From Pseudisothecium myosuroides (taxonomy: Eukaryota; Streptophyta; Bryopsida; Hypnales; Lembophyllaceae): a stretch of 64,000 nucleotides of DNA. Positions within the stretch are counted from its first letter, which is position 1; each line of letters begins with the position of its first letter. The DNA lies in NCBI GenBank assembly GCA_951799445.1, contig OX637293.1, positions 2,046,001 through 2,110,000 on the forward strand. Reading direction: 5' to 3'. Shown in pieces: positions 41,042-52,188 of the stretch. A program made the translations under genes and the position numbers. The notes beneath the pieces are model-generated. The model saw nothing but the letters and a program-made list of their open reading frames with translations. It made no database searches and was not told where the DNA came from.

Positions 41042-41671
41042 TTACATTCAGGCAATTACATAATTCTAGGGTTTTAAAAGATGGCTTTTTAAGGGAGGAG
41101 GGGGGCTCAAAATGCCTCCCAATCCCAGTGTGCCATGAGGGCGCTTACATTCAAAATTTATTACATGCTTCAAATCCCAATTTTTATATGTTATTTGTTT
41201 TGTTTTTGTTTTTGTTTCTTTTTCATTTAAAACTTAATTAATTTAATTGTTTGATCATTTATTTTTAATTCTTGTATTTTATTTGGAATTCAAGTTCAGT
41301 TTTCTATTCCTTTATTTTAATTTATGGGTGTAATTGGACAATGGCTTTAAAAAATTAATTTCCCAGAAAATTAATATCCTTCTTTTAAGAAAAAAGAAAA
41401 TTAAATTTTCAAATTTTTTTCCTTATGATAATATACTTTTGCATTTTCGAAATTAGTTTTAAACTTCTATTTATTTATTTTATTTGTTTGGGGGGGAGTG
41501 ATAATTTTGAATTTAATTGTTTTGGGGTTAATTTTTAGATTTACATTTTTTCATTTATTTTTTGTAATGAATTTTCATTTGGTTTTTAATTATACATATA
41601 CAATGGCTCTCAAAATGTTCCATATACTGTACTTACCAGAAATTGACATATCTAATTGAAAAATTCAATTT
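41042..41671. other. AT-rich spacer
   Basis: T-rich low-complexity sequence with no gene or paired repeats seen. Confidence 0.5.
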
Positions 41672-42982
41672 TTAAACCCTAAGGGACCAGGGGGTTGTCC
41701 AGATATTCAAAATTGTGAAAATCTATTATAAAATGCAACTTAGCAAAATATTTTAACGATGATTCTTAAACAATAGTTGTAAAATATGATTTATAGATCA
41801 CATCCATACAATTAGATCAACAATTAGATCAACAAATATAGAAACTAATATTTCACAATAAAATTTGAAGCCAAAGTTTCAAAATTCCTTCTAAAATCAA
41901 TTGTAGATTGAATACTTATGATTTTACAAGAATTTTTTTCTATAAGTTCAAAATGCTAAATTCTAATCATAGTGATTTTTGAAGATTTTTTGATGGATGA
42001 AAAAGCACATTTCGGTGAGTTTCAGATGTGTTTCCGTCCATTTGTTGTTCAAAATCTACATTCATGGTCCAAACTACATTGTTTGGCAATATAGAGATTT
42101 TGGGCAGCTCACTACAAATAGAAATTTCATTTTATTTTTTTGAAATTTTCACACAACATGTGCCCAAGGAGTAGCTTCAATGCCCAACAATTTTCATAAC
42201 TTTTGACTACATGGTTAAAACATTCTTGCATGATATGTAATTTTCATTGTTTAGTGGGAAGCTTGGGTACCTAAAACATTTTCCTAAAAATATCACTATT
42301 TTAAGAAATTAAATTTTGAAATTGGTTTCCTAAATTTATATATACATGAAAAGCTCTTAATCATTCCATTTAGATTAATGAGATGAAAATTATCAGGAGT
42401 TTAAGTTTGTGGGTAGTTGTGGAATCTCGACTCTAAAATAAACTTTGAAGTCCTTTATTTAACTCAATTTTCAATATTTAAAAAATAAATAAAACTTTGG
42501 GTGTAAATTGCTTATTACAATACTGCAACCATTGGGATTGGCATTTTTCAATTCCATAACTAAATTCTTAAACAATTTTGTATTTTGTATCATTCTCTAC
42601 TTCTTTCTATTTACTATTTTTTTCCTATATGTATAATTCCAAATGATCTGAACATTTTCAAGCATGTAGCCAACTTGCCTTAAAAAATGAATCCAAAAAA
42701 GCACCACCTTTTGGAACATTTTTTCATACAAATGTGACCTTGTGAAGTATAGCTGTCTGGTTTTTTGCAGGGCCAAAACAGGACTTCTGTCAATTAATTC
42801 AAATGCTAATATCTTGCAATTTATACAAAGAAAATTTCTGAATTATTTTCACATCTTCTCAAACCAACGTTCTATAAGATTCTACGGTTACATTTTTTTT
42901 TAATAAATTTAGTACTTATACTAAAATTGGCAATTTTGGAGCATTTTTGGTGAAAATATAGTCAAAAACCATTTGGGGTTAA
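41672..42982. mobile_element. TTAA-flanked element, copy P2
   Basis: A 1,311-bp segment from TTAA at 41672-41675 (followed by ACCCTAAGGGACC) to TTAA at 42979-42982 (preceded by TTGGGG). The interior 42.08-42.95 kb aligns with copy P1 and with P6. Because it lacks the family A MITE present in P6, the region near 42133-42150 acts as an empty-site control. Confidence 0.65.
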
Positions 42983-44200
42983 ACTGCATTTGGACATGTT
43001 GTAGTACTATTAATACAATTGCATAAAATTAATTTAAAAAATTAATTAAATTATTATTTTATTTTTTACAAATTAATCTAATTTATTATTTAAAAATTTT
43101 AAGAGATAAATTGTTTTTAAGACTTTTTAATAAGTAGATTGAGAATTCTTTTGAGAATTCTCTACTAAAAATTTCATAGATTTAAAAATCATTTTGAGTA
43201 GAATATTATTACTTAAAATATGACTCCAAATGTTTAAATATTATCATATTTTCCAAAAATCTTCAAAAAATAATAGAAAAATTTGAAAGCATACAAAATA
43301 TTTATATATTATTTCTTACAAATATTTTGAAGAGTTTTAGAATAAACGATAAGAACCTTAAATGTTAGGTGTATTATTTTAGTTAATAACATTTCACTCT
43401 ATAAGATTTCAAAATTGTGAAATTTTATAGAAGTTAGTGAGTTTTTGTTGAATTTTCATTCTACTTACTATAGAATCTTGAAAGCAAAATAATTGGGCTC
43501 AATTGCTTGTGGTCATTGGCTTAATACAAAGAATATGAATTTTTTTCTACTTTGTTAGGTAGTGAAGAAAGTAATCTTCATTACAATCAAGAAGCTTTTT
43601 ATATCTATAAACATGGATGAAATATGCAAATTTTAGATATTCCATTGATCTATCCAAATATGTATATAATCATCCAATATAGAGCATATTTTTCAAAGAT
43701 TTTACAGCAACTAGAGTTTTGATCCATTTCAAAAGTATTGCCAAATTTTTTCATAAAAGAATTTCAATTGTTTTGCTCACAAAATTCCTTGAATGAGGGT
43801 CAATTCTAATGTTGGGCACATGTATCAGGTGCAGTTGTTGGATGCAGGTATCATCATCTCGATTCTCAATACTATTTTTTGAACCCCCCACCAAGTTGGT
43901 TTCAAATTTATCATACTACCTTTGGTACACTAAATATTATAGTAGTGACATTATTTTTTTTCTTAAAACCCGGAGTTTATTCCAAGAATTATACCATGAA
44001 CAAACAACGGAAAGCCGAGGGCAAAGCCTTGAAGACAAAGAATACTGAGCCACACAAACAACAATCAAACCCTAATTTACACAAAGGACCCACAAGTGGG
44101 CTTCTTCATGTTCCACGTGATGACTTTGCCCATGCCGTGAATCAAAGAATGGAGATGCAGTAGTGGCATTTAGTTGAAGTACCATTCTTGTTAACCAACC
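42983..44200. other. AT-rich spacer
   Basis: No gene is supported. Overlapping small + frames at 43.81-44.16 kb end in a more balanced-composition stretch (44.04-44.16 kb) without recognisable motifs. Confidence 0.45.
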
Positions 44201-44847
44201 TTAACCCCTAAATGCCCAAGGCCTGTTTTGAATGACTTGGAATTTGCTCTAAATTGAACAAAATGCCAACATTTTGATAAGTTGTATCAATTTTTTAAAA
44301 TTGTAACCGTACCAATTCAAACTAGATATGTTAGAGATCTCATAGGAAAAGAAAACACAACAATATCACTTATAGAGTGAAAGATTATAATGTTTGACCA
44401 TGAGGGTGTTAAAACTGCAAAAAACTTTCAACCCTCTTTTCACAAGTCGAATCTAAAAAAATGGTGACCAAAAATAATATGAGGTTAAAGAACCTAACAT
44501 GAATAACCCCAATCAACTTATGGCTTCTTAAAATCTACTCTATAGTTTTTTTTAAATGAATTTTGAATGTGATTTTTGATCCAAGATCTAGTGTATTTGA
44601 GGCTCATTTCCAAGAGCTCTCAATACTACGGGAAGTCAAGATTGCAATGGGTACCCTTGCACAAAATCTTCAATAGAAAAATCACTATTGATTATTTTCA
44701 AGATCTGACTTTTGATGCTAAAACTAGACTTCACAAAGAACTTTCCAAAAATATTAAACTACTAAAAATAGCAACTTGGTTGAATTCTGTTTGACTTCAA
44801 AGTTTTGCAAACACCAGATTTTGGTGCCTCGGGCATTTAGGGGTTAA
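44201..44847. mobile_element. TTAA-flanked element, copy P3
   Basis: A 647-bp element with the best-preserved ends of the family. The left TTAACCCCTAAATGCCCAAG and the reverse complement of the right end (TTAACCCCTAAATGCCCGAG) differ at one position. TTAA lies at 44201-44204 and 44844-44847. The interior differs from P1 and P4, so several subfamilies share the same termini. Confidence 0.82.
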
Positions 44848-46207
44848 AGGTTTCAATTCTTAAAACTTGACCTCATAAAATTACCATGAGTGCATTTCAA
44901 AATGCCATAAGATTGTCATTAATTAACATAGTTCAGAACTTGGAATCTACTAGTATTTAAGGTAGTCATTTTGAGTACAACTGCTACAATTTCATAAATT
45001 CCAATCAGACTATAGGAGAATTGCATGAAGTAAAATTAATTTTTGTATCACTTGAAGTTCTAAAAAAGGACAAAATCATGAATTCATGATCAATAAATCA
45101 TGAATTTATTCTTTTTTGTAGTATTCTGTAGATTTTTGAGCTACATATATAGCAACCAGAATTTATGCAATTTGTTCATGTGCTAACATAGAAACACCCA
45201 AAAGCATCCTTGTTCCCATTCTTATACCTTGGACTACCTCTAAATATATCCGCCTAGACTTTTATTAATGTGTCCTACAAATGCTTTTGATTTGTTGATG
45301 CATTTCAAGGATACATACTCAACTTCGATTCACTAACTATTGATTTTTGCAAATTTTGGTTTGGGATCCACCTATGTGATAGTTTTAGTAGTCTAGGGAG
45401 CTGGCACTTTGAAAAATCATAAAAATTACATACCACATCTAAAAAATCTATTTTTTTTAATATTCATGAATTTCACTTGCTAGAACTGCAAAAATATATA
45501 TATTTTAAAAAGGTGCCTTTAACTACGCTGAATTGCTTATATTGATGGTTTTGGATGTTTTCATGGTAGCTTGAGTGCTAGCACGCATGAATTACAATCA
45601 TCCATCAATCAATTAGCAATTGGATAATCTTGCCTGATACCATTGGACATAAGGTACGGTGCTCTAAAAGCAACTACTAAGACAGAGGTACATTTTTCTT
45701 TTTTCAATGTACTAATGTGCATTTAAAGAGTTCGTTGCTTTCAATGCCCATTGTGTTTTAACTTCAAAAATTTGTAACTAATTCCACAAAGGTCCAAAAA
45801 ATATGAACCGACCTGGGTTAGATGTCAATTCCATTTTTATTCCTACAAAAATTTACTGAAAATTGTTTCAAGGAGTTTAGCCTCCTCCCACAAGCAATCA
45901 AATCTTAAAAGGTTGCTTTAAAAGCAAACTACCTTACTAGTTTGGTATGCATTTCCAAAAGCCAAAACTCATAACAATACGTTGATGTCCACATGGCATT
46001 CCTAATTTTATTGATAGCTTTGATTTGTTGTTTAAATCAAATTTGAAACCGGTAACTTCAAGCTCAATGAAACCCTTTGAAAATGAATATCATTAAGATA
46101 GACCAATCCAATTCCAATTGCCACCCAATTCCTTCATCGAACTTTTGGCTTCAATTTCGTCCCCCAAAACATCCAAATCCGTTCAATTTCCGACAAAAAT
46201 CATTGCA
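44848..46207. other. Intergenic, no gene seen
   Basis: AT-rich. The segment 45.69-45.95 kb is a diverged copy of 48.57-48.82 kb (AGGTACATTTT, CTAATTCCACAAAG and AAAAATATGAAMC words in the same order). Confidence 0.5.
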
Positions 46208-47149
46208 TTAACCCCTAAAGGACCGAGGCCTATTTTCTGCCAAAAAATACTCAAAACTGCCATTTCTATAGCAAAGAGTAAAAAAATATTTTAATTTTTT
46301 TTTTCCTTTCACATCTAACCATAGGATCTTACACCTAACTAGTATTAAAAAGTGTGGAAAAAATTTCAGAATTTTTGATCGCACAGATTGCAATATATTT
46401 GCTCTTAAAGTGGAAAAAACAAGTTTTTCAATACATTGTGGGACTGGATTTTTTGATTTTGAACATTTTTAAATTAAAATTTTGCACTACAGAGTTTTGA
46501 GCTTTAAACCTTTATAGTGGAGAATTGAGTTGAGAGTCTAGGAAAAAAAAGAAATTCAAAAAAAAGAAATTCAAAAAAACTTAATTATGATTCTTCAAAA
46601 AAATGTTAAGTAGAAGTAGGTACGAGATAGAAGGAAAATCTAAAATATTTATATATTTTAGATGGAATTAAAATACACTAATCCCAATGGTGAGATTGTT
46701 CTAGCAAGTAAATTAAACCATGAGAATTTTTTTTTTTGAAAAATTGCAAAAATTGCATTCAGAAATGAATCCTACAAGTTATTTTTTTCAAGAAGATGCT
46801 CTAACTGCCCGAAAAACAAGAATGTCCATAACTTCCTCATAACAAAATGAAATGAAATGAATCAAAGCTTTCTAGATAGATAAAAATATAATCTATGAAA
46901 AAAAAAATATTAAAAAAAAAATTCAAAATTTTGCAAATTTTTTTGCTGCCCCCCATCCCCACGCATTCCAAGAAATGGCATAACTTCTCGCTCAAAGGTC
47001 CGATTTCAATTTTTTTTTCCGCCATGTACCTCTCTCAATTCTTCACATTCACAAAAAGTTTCAAAAAATGGTATGAATTTATCCCCCTGTAGGTACATGC
47101 CCCAAGTCCCATTTGTCTTCTGAACGGACAATGGTCCTTTAGGGGTTAA
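46208..47149 (+). mobile_element. TTAA-flanked element, copy P4
   Basis: A 942-bp element bounded by TTAACCCCTAAAGGACC (46208) and GGTCCTTTAGGGGTTAA (ending 47149): a perfect 17-bp inverted end including the TTAA sites. It is homologous to P8 and, inverted, to P7. Its undisturbed GATGGAATTAAAATACAC at 46661-46678 is the empty version of the P7 insertion site. Confidence 0.85.
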
Positions 47150-48512
47150 TGCCAACAAGGGGTAACATGTCAATCCTTTAATGGTGAATAATTAAGCACC
47201 ATTGGATACATGGAAAGATGGTTACAGGTTATTAGTAGGACGTTGATGACTCCACTCTATGAGAGTTTGTAATTTCAAGGCAAACCACTTTAGAAATTCA
47301 CAAAAATTACAATTTTAATCGAAAAATTATAATTCCACTTGGGGTTTGATTCATGAAACAAGCACACACCATTGAAATATATGTGCCCTTCTTGGAGTAG
47401 GGCCCAAGATACGCACATTCCAAACCAGGGTGGTAATAGGCTTGTCTACCTGTCCGGTATCTCCCAAGCCCACTCAACCAGGACTTTTTTTTTCATTTTT
47501 GATGAAGTGCCAAAGTGGCGATGTAAAATGCTACAGTGTTGCTCCAAATTTCAACATTCATCCACATATTGGGTAGAAAATATCACATTAGCACATATCA
47601 CATGTCTATAATTTTGTTTTCATTTACAATCCGGCGATTTCATCCAAGATTGTTTTGAATTCAAAGCTTGCTAGCAAAAAACTTTGACATGGTTCACAAC
47701 ATTCAGTAGCATGTGTTGATGTTGCCTTGGTTCTCCAGCGATGGTGTGCCTCTACATCCTCCAATTGTCTAATTCATCAATAGCTACGGATGAAGCATTG
47801 TTGAGGTGTGGAATATACCACACGATCATTGCAAAGCTACTGAATGTTATTGATGAAGCATTGTTGGGGTGTGGAATATACCACACCATCATTGTAGAGC
47901 TACTGAATGTTGTGTTTGTTGCCATTTTTTAGCCAAATTCTGTTTTTTTCTTGTGCAATCTGCCACCAGAAAGCCAAAAACTGAGAAGCCCTGCACTCAA
48001 CCCCTGGCCACCGAACAGCGGTTGGTCAATTCATCAGTCTCCTTTGCAGCCAGGCCGTCCACAACCTGGTCTGAGCCGACCAATTCCTTCGTGATGAATC
48101 AGTCTTCTAATCCACCATGAATTCATAAAGAAATCCATCCTGTTTCCGCATGCAAATGAACAGTTTTATCAGCACGGCAGTCAAGACAAGCAACATGTGC
48201 AGTCTGGAATCATGGGCTACTCAAATCTCCATAGATTTCCTCTTACCGGTATTCTAACACAGCACTGCACCACACCCCAAATCATTTGGGTGCACCTGTC
48301 ATCCACTTTGTTTTTTTAAATAATTGATTTTCTATGGCTGTTGTTGAATGGAGTGCCACTTCGCTCCATCTGTACAGCAACCGATGAACATTGATAAGCT
48401 CACATTCTGTTTGAAATTTCACCGCCGCAACTCACAAGCAAGTCACCATTAACTTACTTAGTCACCATTGGTTTAGTGTTCTTCAGTTTGGCCACCGCCC
48501 ATGCTGTGGTGT
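47150..48512. other. Intergenic, includes dispersed and tandem repeats
   Basis: The segment 47268-47375 matches the opposite strand of 30104-30205. The stretch 47.93-48.12 kb is GC-richer with a short frame (47869-48120) that has no recognisable features. No gene is supported. Confidence 0.45.
47789..47914 (+). repeat. 63-bp tandem duplication
   Basis: Two copies start at 47789 and 47852 (GATGAAGCATTGTTGRGGTG...). The period of 63 is a multiple of three, so a frame through it repeats 21 residues (DEALLRCGIYHTIIAKLLNV, then a near copy). I do not regard it as a real gene because no start context, domain or splice partner supports it. Confidence 0.85.
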
Positions 48513-48835
48513 GCTAAGGTAGGAGGCTCGAACTCCGACCGGGCATTTTGAACCGAACAGGACACAGAGGTACATTTTGCTTTCTTCAATTTATCAAAAT
48601 GTACAAATGATGTACATTCTAGGAGGTGATCGCTTTTACAGCCCTTTGGCTTTTCAGCTTCAAAATTTCATAACTAATTCCACAAAGCTCCGAAAAATAT
48701 GAAACAACTTGAGCCAGATGCCATTTCTTCTTGTCTTTCAAGGAAAATTTACTGAAAAATATTTCAAGATGTTTTACCTCCCCAAAATTCAGGTTCAGCG
48801 CTTAGATGGTCGCTTTATGGACCTCCTACCTTAGC
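48513..48835. mobile_element. TIR element with GCTAAGGTAGGAGG ends
   Basis: A 323-bp segment with left end GCTAAGGTAGGAGG and right end CCTCCTACCTTAGC, a perfect 14-bp inverted repeat. No obvious target-site duplication. The interior (48.57-48.82 kb) is related to 45.7-45.95 kb and 39.6-39.8 kb, which lack clean ends. Confidence 0.65.
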
Positions 48836-49128
48836 TGAGGTCGGAGGTTCAGAAAGTGATCCTTTAAGACGGCTGACTAAAATTAAGTTGGGCGGAGGTT
48901 AACTCTTGAAAGAGGTTGCGGACGCTTATTGGCCGATGGATGACAAAGAATCCTTCTATGTAGGACAAAAGTGCAACTATTCACCTTTGGAATTTTGTGT
49001 GAAAAGGGGAGGTCTTGTACAATAGTTTGAATTCCAACGAGTACTCTTGCATTTTTTTAAGCAAATGACTCGTGTGGTACCAAAAGAGATTATTTCCAGG
49101 GTCACTAGCCCTTAGCTCCCTTTAAGGG
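48836..49128. other. Fragment related to the neighbouring TTAA element
   Basis: The stretch 48.96-49.10 kb repeats at 49.21-49.36 kb (GTGAAAAGGGGAGG, ACAATAGTTTGA and CATGGTACCAAA-like words in order), and an inverted relative lies at 49.96-50.06 kb. It ends in CCCTTTAAGGG at the TTAA 49129-49132, so it may be the right part of an adjoining truncated copy. Confidence 0.5.
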
Positions 49129-49946
49129 TTAACCTTTGAACACTTGGGCCATAGATATTTATTGTGGCATGGATATTTCTTTGTCTCAATGAATCTATAA
49201 CTTATAAGATAGAGATATAGATGTTCATCCTTGGATTTTTATGTGAAAAGGGGAGGGTCTTGCACAATAGTTTGACCTCTAATGAATGCTTTTGGATTTT
49301 TTTTTTTGAGCAAATGATGCACATGGTACCAAACAAGATGATTTCAAGGATGATTTCCATCATGACCATCTCCTTGAAGGATTAAACCACTTGAGATATT
49401 TTGCAAAAGAGACCACAAGAAAGGCTACAATCATTTGGTTGCATCCAAGAGACGATTTTTTGCGAGCAAAGAAGTTATCCATCATTCTTGCCTTGATTTT
49501 GTATGTTTATGGCCGATTTCATTAAAATGGCAATATTCCTTGACTTTTGGCACTTTTAACAGTTCAGAACGGCCAGTCTGAAATCTACATTTGTCCTACA
49601 TTTTTGAAATCTACATTTGTCTTAGATATCTATAATCTATACCAATCTCAGATTTTGTAGAACGGCCAGTCTGAAATCTATAGAAGTTCTAGATGTGTGA
49701 AATCTATAGCAATCTTAGATGCCTGAAATCTATACTTGTTCTAGATGTTCAAAGCGGGTGGTCTGAAAAAATGGCATAGGGAATATTGCCATTTTAATGA
49801 AATTGGCCATGTTTATGTGACTCGTGAAACTAATTCACGAATTCATATAGGAAAAAAACAAACTATCTCATAATCTCAACATTGTTTTCCTAACGTCATA
49901 TTAGGTACAAAATTGTCTCTTGGGACAATGTGACTGTAGGGGTTAA
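49129..49946. mobile_element. TTAA-flanked element, copy P9 (interrupted by MITE A)
   Basis: An 818-bp segment from TTAA at 49129-49132 (followed by CCTTTGAACACTTGGGCC) to TTAA at 49943-49946 (preceded by GGGACAATGTGACTGTAGGGG cut to its last bases GTAGGGG). The right end resembles that of P4. It contains the family A MITE at 49509-49810. The left end is less convincing than in P3 and P4. Confidence 0.5.
49509..49810. mobile_element. MITE family A, copy 2 (expanded)
   Basis: A 302-bp element with ends ATGGCCGATTTCATTAAAAT and ATTTTAATGAAATTGGCCAT, which are inverted repeats with one mismatch. It is flanked by GTTT on both sides (49505-49508 and 49811-49814), a perfect 4-bp duplication. It is longer than the other copies because an internal GAACGGCCAGTCTGAAATCT segment is duplicated with several TCTAGATG-type variants. 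Confidence 0.87.
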
Positions 49947-50679
49947 AAAAAAATCTTAGCCAAGAGGAATATTTGTTGGAGTTCAAACTGCTGTTCAACA
50001 CGACCCCGTTTCTTTCTTACAAAATTCCAAGGATGAACATTTGCACTTCTATCCTACTTATATAGAAAGATTCTTTTTCTTCCATCGTACCACGTTGGCA
50101 TCTCTTGAAAGTTAGTCTCTTCAAAGTTAATGGGTCAATCCCTAGGTGTCTGTGATAAGTCTTTTGCTTGTCGTAGGCTGGTTTACCTTTATGCAGCCAG
50201 CCAGCACCGGCATGGACGGCACCGGGTGAGCTTGTCCTCTCCTCTTCCTCTCCTCCCCTACCGAACAATGTGGTGCACAGGGCCCAACTTTCATCACGTG
50301 TCCTAACAACAAACACTCAAAAAACACATTCCCTTTAATTTCTGTCACCAACAAACAAACTAAAAAACTAAAAATAACACCAAAGTGATTCCCTGCACAG
50401 ACCAGGAGGCAAGCCAAGACAGGCCTGCGCAGGAATCTCCAATTGGCGTTACTACCGTGACGCCGCCGGCCTCATCCAAAACCCATCCAAAAATAACTCA
50501 TCCAAAAGCTCGTACTGACGCACGTGTTTCAAATGCATGTTCGCGGAGCTGCCCGCTGCCCGTCCTTTGCACTCGCCGTTGTCCGAATCTCTTCAATTAT
50601 TTTCTTATTCATTTCTTTTGGGAAAAGAAATGAGTTAGACCAACTCAAGTTTCAGTTGGGACCACCGACCCTTTGCCTC

Positions 50680-50686
50680 TATAAAA
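50680..50686 (+). promoter_or_regulatory. TATA-like motif without an assigned gene
   Basis: TATAAAA in a GC-richer context. No recognised coding exon follows within 1 kb, so it may drive a non-coding or unrecognised transcript, or be chance. Confidence 0.3.
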
Positions 50687-52090
50687 TCTCGGTCCACGAC
50701 GTTCGATCATCTTCAAGTTCAATTCACAGCAGTTGGGCATTTGGACTGCATAGCAACTTTGGTCGATCGAACTTGTCCCTAGCTAGCTCACTGGCTTTAC
50801 GCATGCCGTGTCTCATTGCAAGTCTGGTTCCATCAGGACTTCCACTCAGTGTAGAATTTAAAGCTGGGGACCAGAATGTGACCCTTCAGTTGCACATTCA
50901 AGACAGCTTTTTCTTAGCTTTTCACTTTACTCGAGTCTAGTGTCCGCGCGTGGGGTTGCAAGATTCGATGCGCTGTTGACATTCCTTTTGGTTGCGAAGA
51001 ATTCTGAGCTGGCTACATTCCGTTGTCTGCTGTAGAGTGTGGATCTCGTTTTTCAAACGTCTACAGAGAGTCAGAGACGTCTTCGGGGAGCACCTGCTCC
51101 TGCAGTCCTGCCCACTCGATCACCAACACATATATAGCGTGGTCTGATCCACAAGTAGTAAATTAACCTGATCCTGCGCTTCCTCATGTGCGACTTGCAG
51201 ATAGTTCTCCAACACAACCTAGTGCACACTCGCTCGCAAATTCAGTCTTGTGTCTTGAGTCCTGAGGTCGAAATTGCCAGAGCTTCGCACCTGTAGACCA
51301 ACTTTGATCAGCTAGTCCAGCCTGATCAGTTTCTTTCTGCATGATGGAATGACTGTTCCAGATCCGTAGTACGTTACATATATATACTGCATATTTATCA
51401 GTCACGAGAGATTTAGGGAGCTAGAGAGAGACTGAGAGAGAGTAGAGAGTGGTGGACTAACATATATCCAGTCTTGGGGTATTTAAGTTAGTGGAGTAAT
51501 CATGAGACTACTGAGCTGGACCGAGTTGGTCTGCGCATGCTGAACAGTACTTACAGTGAATAATATATGAATAGTGACAGGCAGGTTGGTCCGCATCATA
51601 TCTTTAGAGTCAATTGGGTGATCGAGTTGGCAAGTTCTGATAGATCCATACATGATCCTCTTTCGGGATATCTAGTCGACTTTCGGAATCGATCGATACC
51701 AACTTACGACTTGGTCTTCAATACATGGTCAGAGTCCTCACTAGGCGGTGACGTCGACACATCCTCGTTCGCCTGTACCTCTGTTGCTGCGTTGCTTGCT
51801 TGCCAGCTAGCTCCCTTGTGACTTACGTACTAGTTAGGTTACAGCGATTCAAAATCGCACTTCGGGCGCCTCCGTACCACCAAAGGAAGATCAAACCATA
51901 CATAGCTGGTTCCAGGATTGTCATTCCCAGTTTACAGTGTTGCCACTTGTCGTAAACTAAAGGATCGAAAGTTTGTGCCACTCCCTGTTTTAGGCCCTTT
52001 TTGAATTCCCCCCGTGCCAAGTGCAAATAATCGATCGAATTGAGATCGAATCCTGGCCAGTCACCATGAATCTGGCCAACCTGTCAACGG

Positions 52091-52097
52091 TATAAAT
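52091..52097 (+). promoter_or_regulatory. Candidate TATA box of the SABATH gene
   Basis: TATAAAT lies 98 bp upstream of the ATG at 52189. A start about 30 bp downstream would give a 5' leader of roughly 65-70 nt, which is reasonable for a plant gene. Confidence 0.6.
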
Positions 52098-52188
52098 TCG
52101 TCGGTGAATCTCGCAGTCGATCGTAACTGTAGACCGAATACAGTCCGAATTCGATCGTAATCAGTGCAGATCTGACTACCTTCCGAGA

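Larger units (their letters stand above)
49947..52188. other. GC-richer upstream region of the SABATH gene; possible unrecognised transcript
   Basis: Composition rises from about 50.15 kb onward. A TATA motif at 50680-50686 precedes a frame with an ATG at 50802 that closes at 50938-50940 (MPCLIASLVPSGLPLSVEFK at its start). I cannot assign it to a family and see no splice path. A GA-rich tract lies at about 51418-51450, and repeated CGATCGAT/CTAGCTAG words are frequent. This probably includes the promoter of the SABATH gene. Confidence 0.4.

Noticed and set aside
48513..48550. tRNA-like B-box (GCTCGAACTCC) that might indicate a tRNA gene or SINE head
   Set aside because: There is no matching A box, no cloverleaf and no 3' tail; the motif lies in the end of a TIR element.
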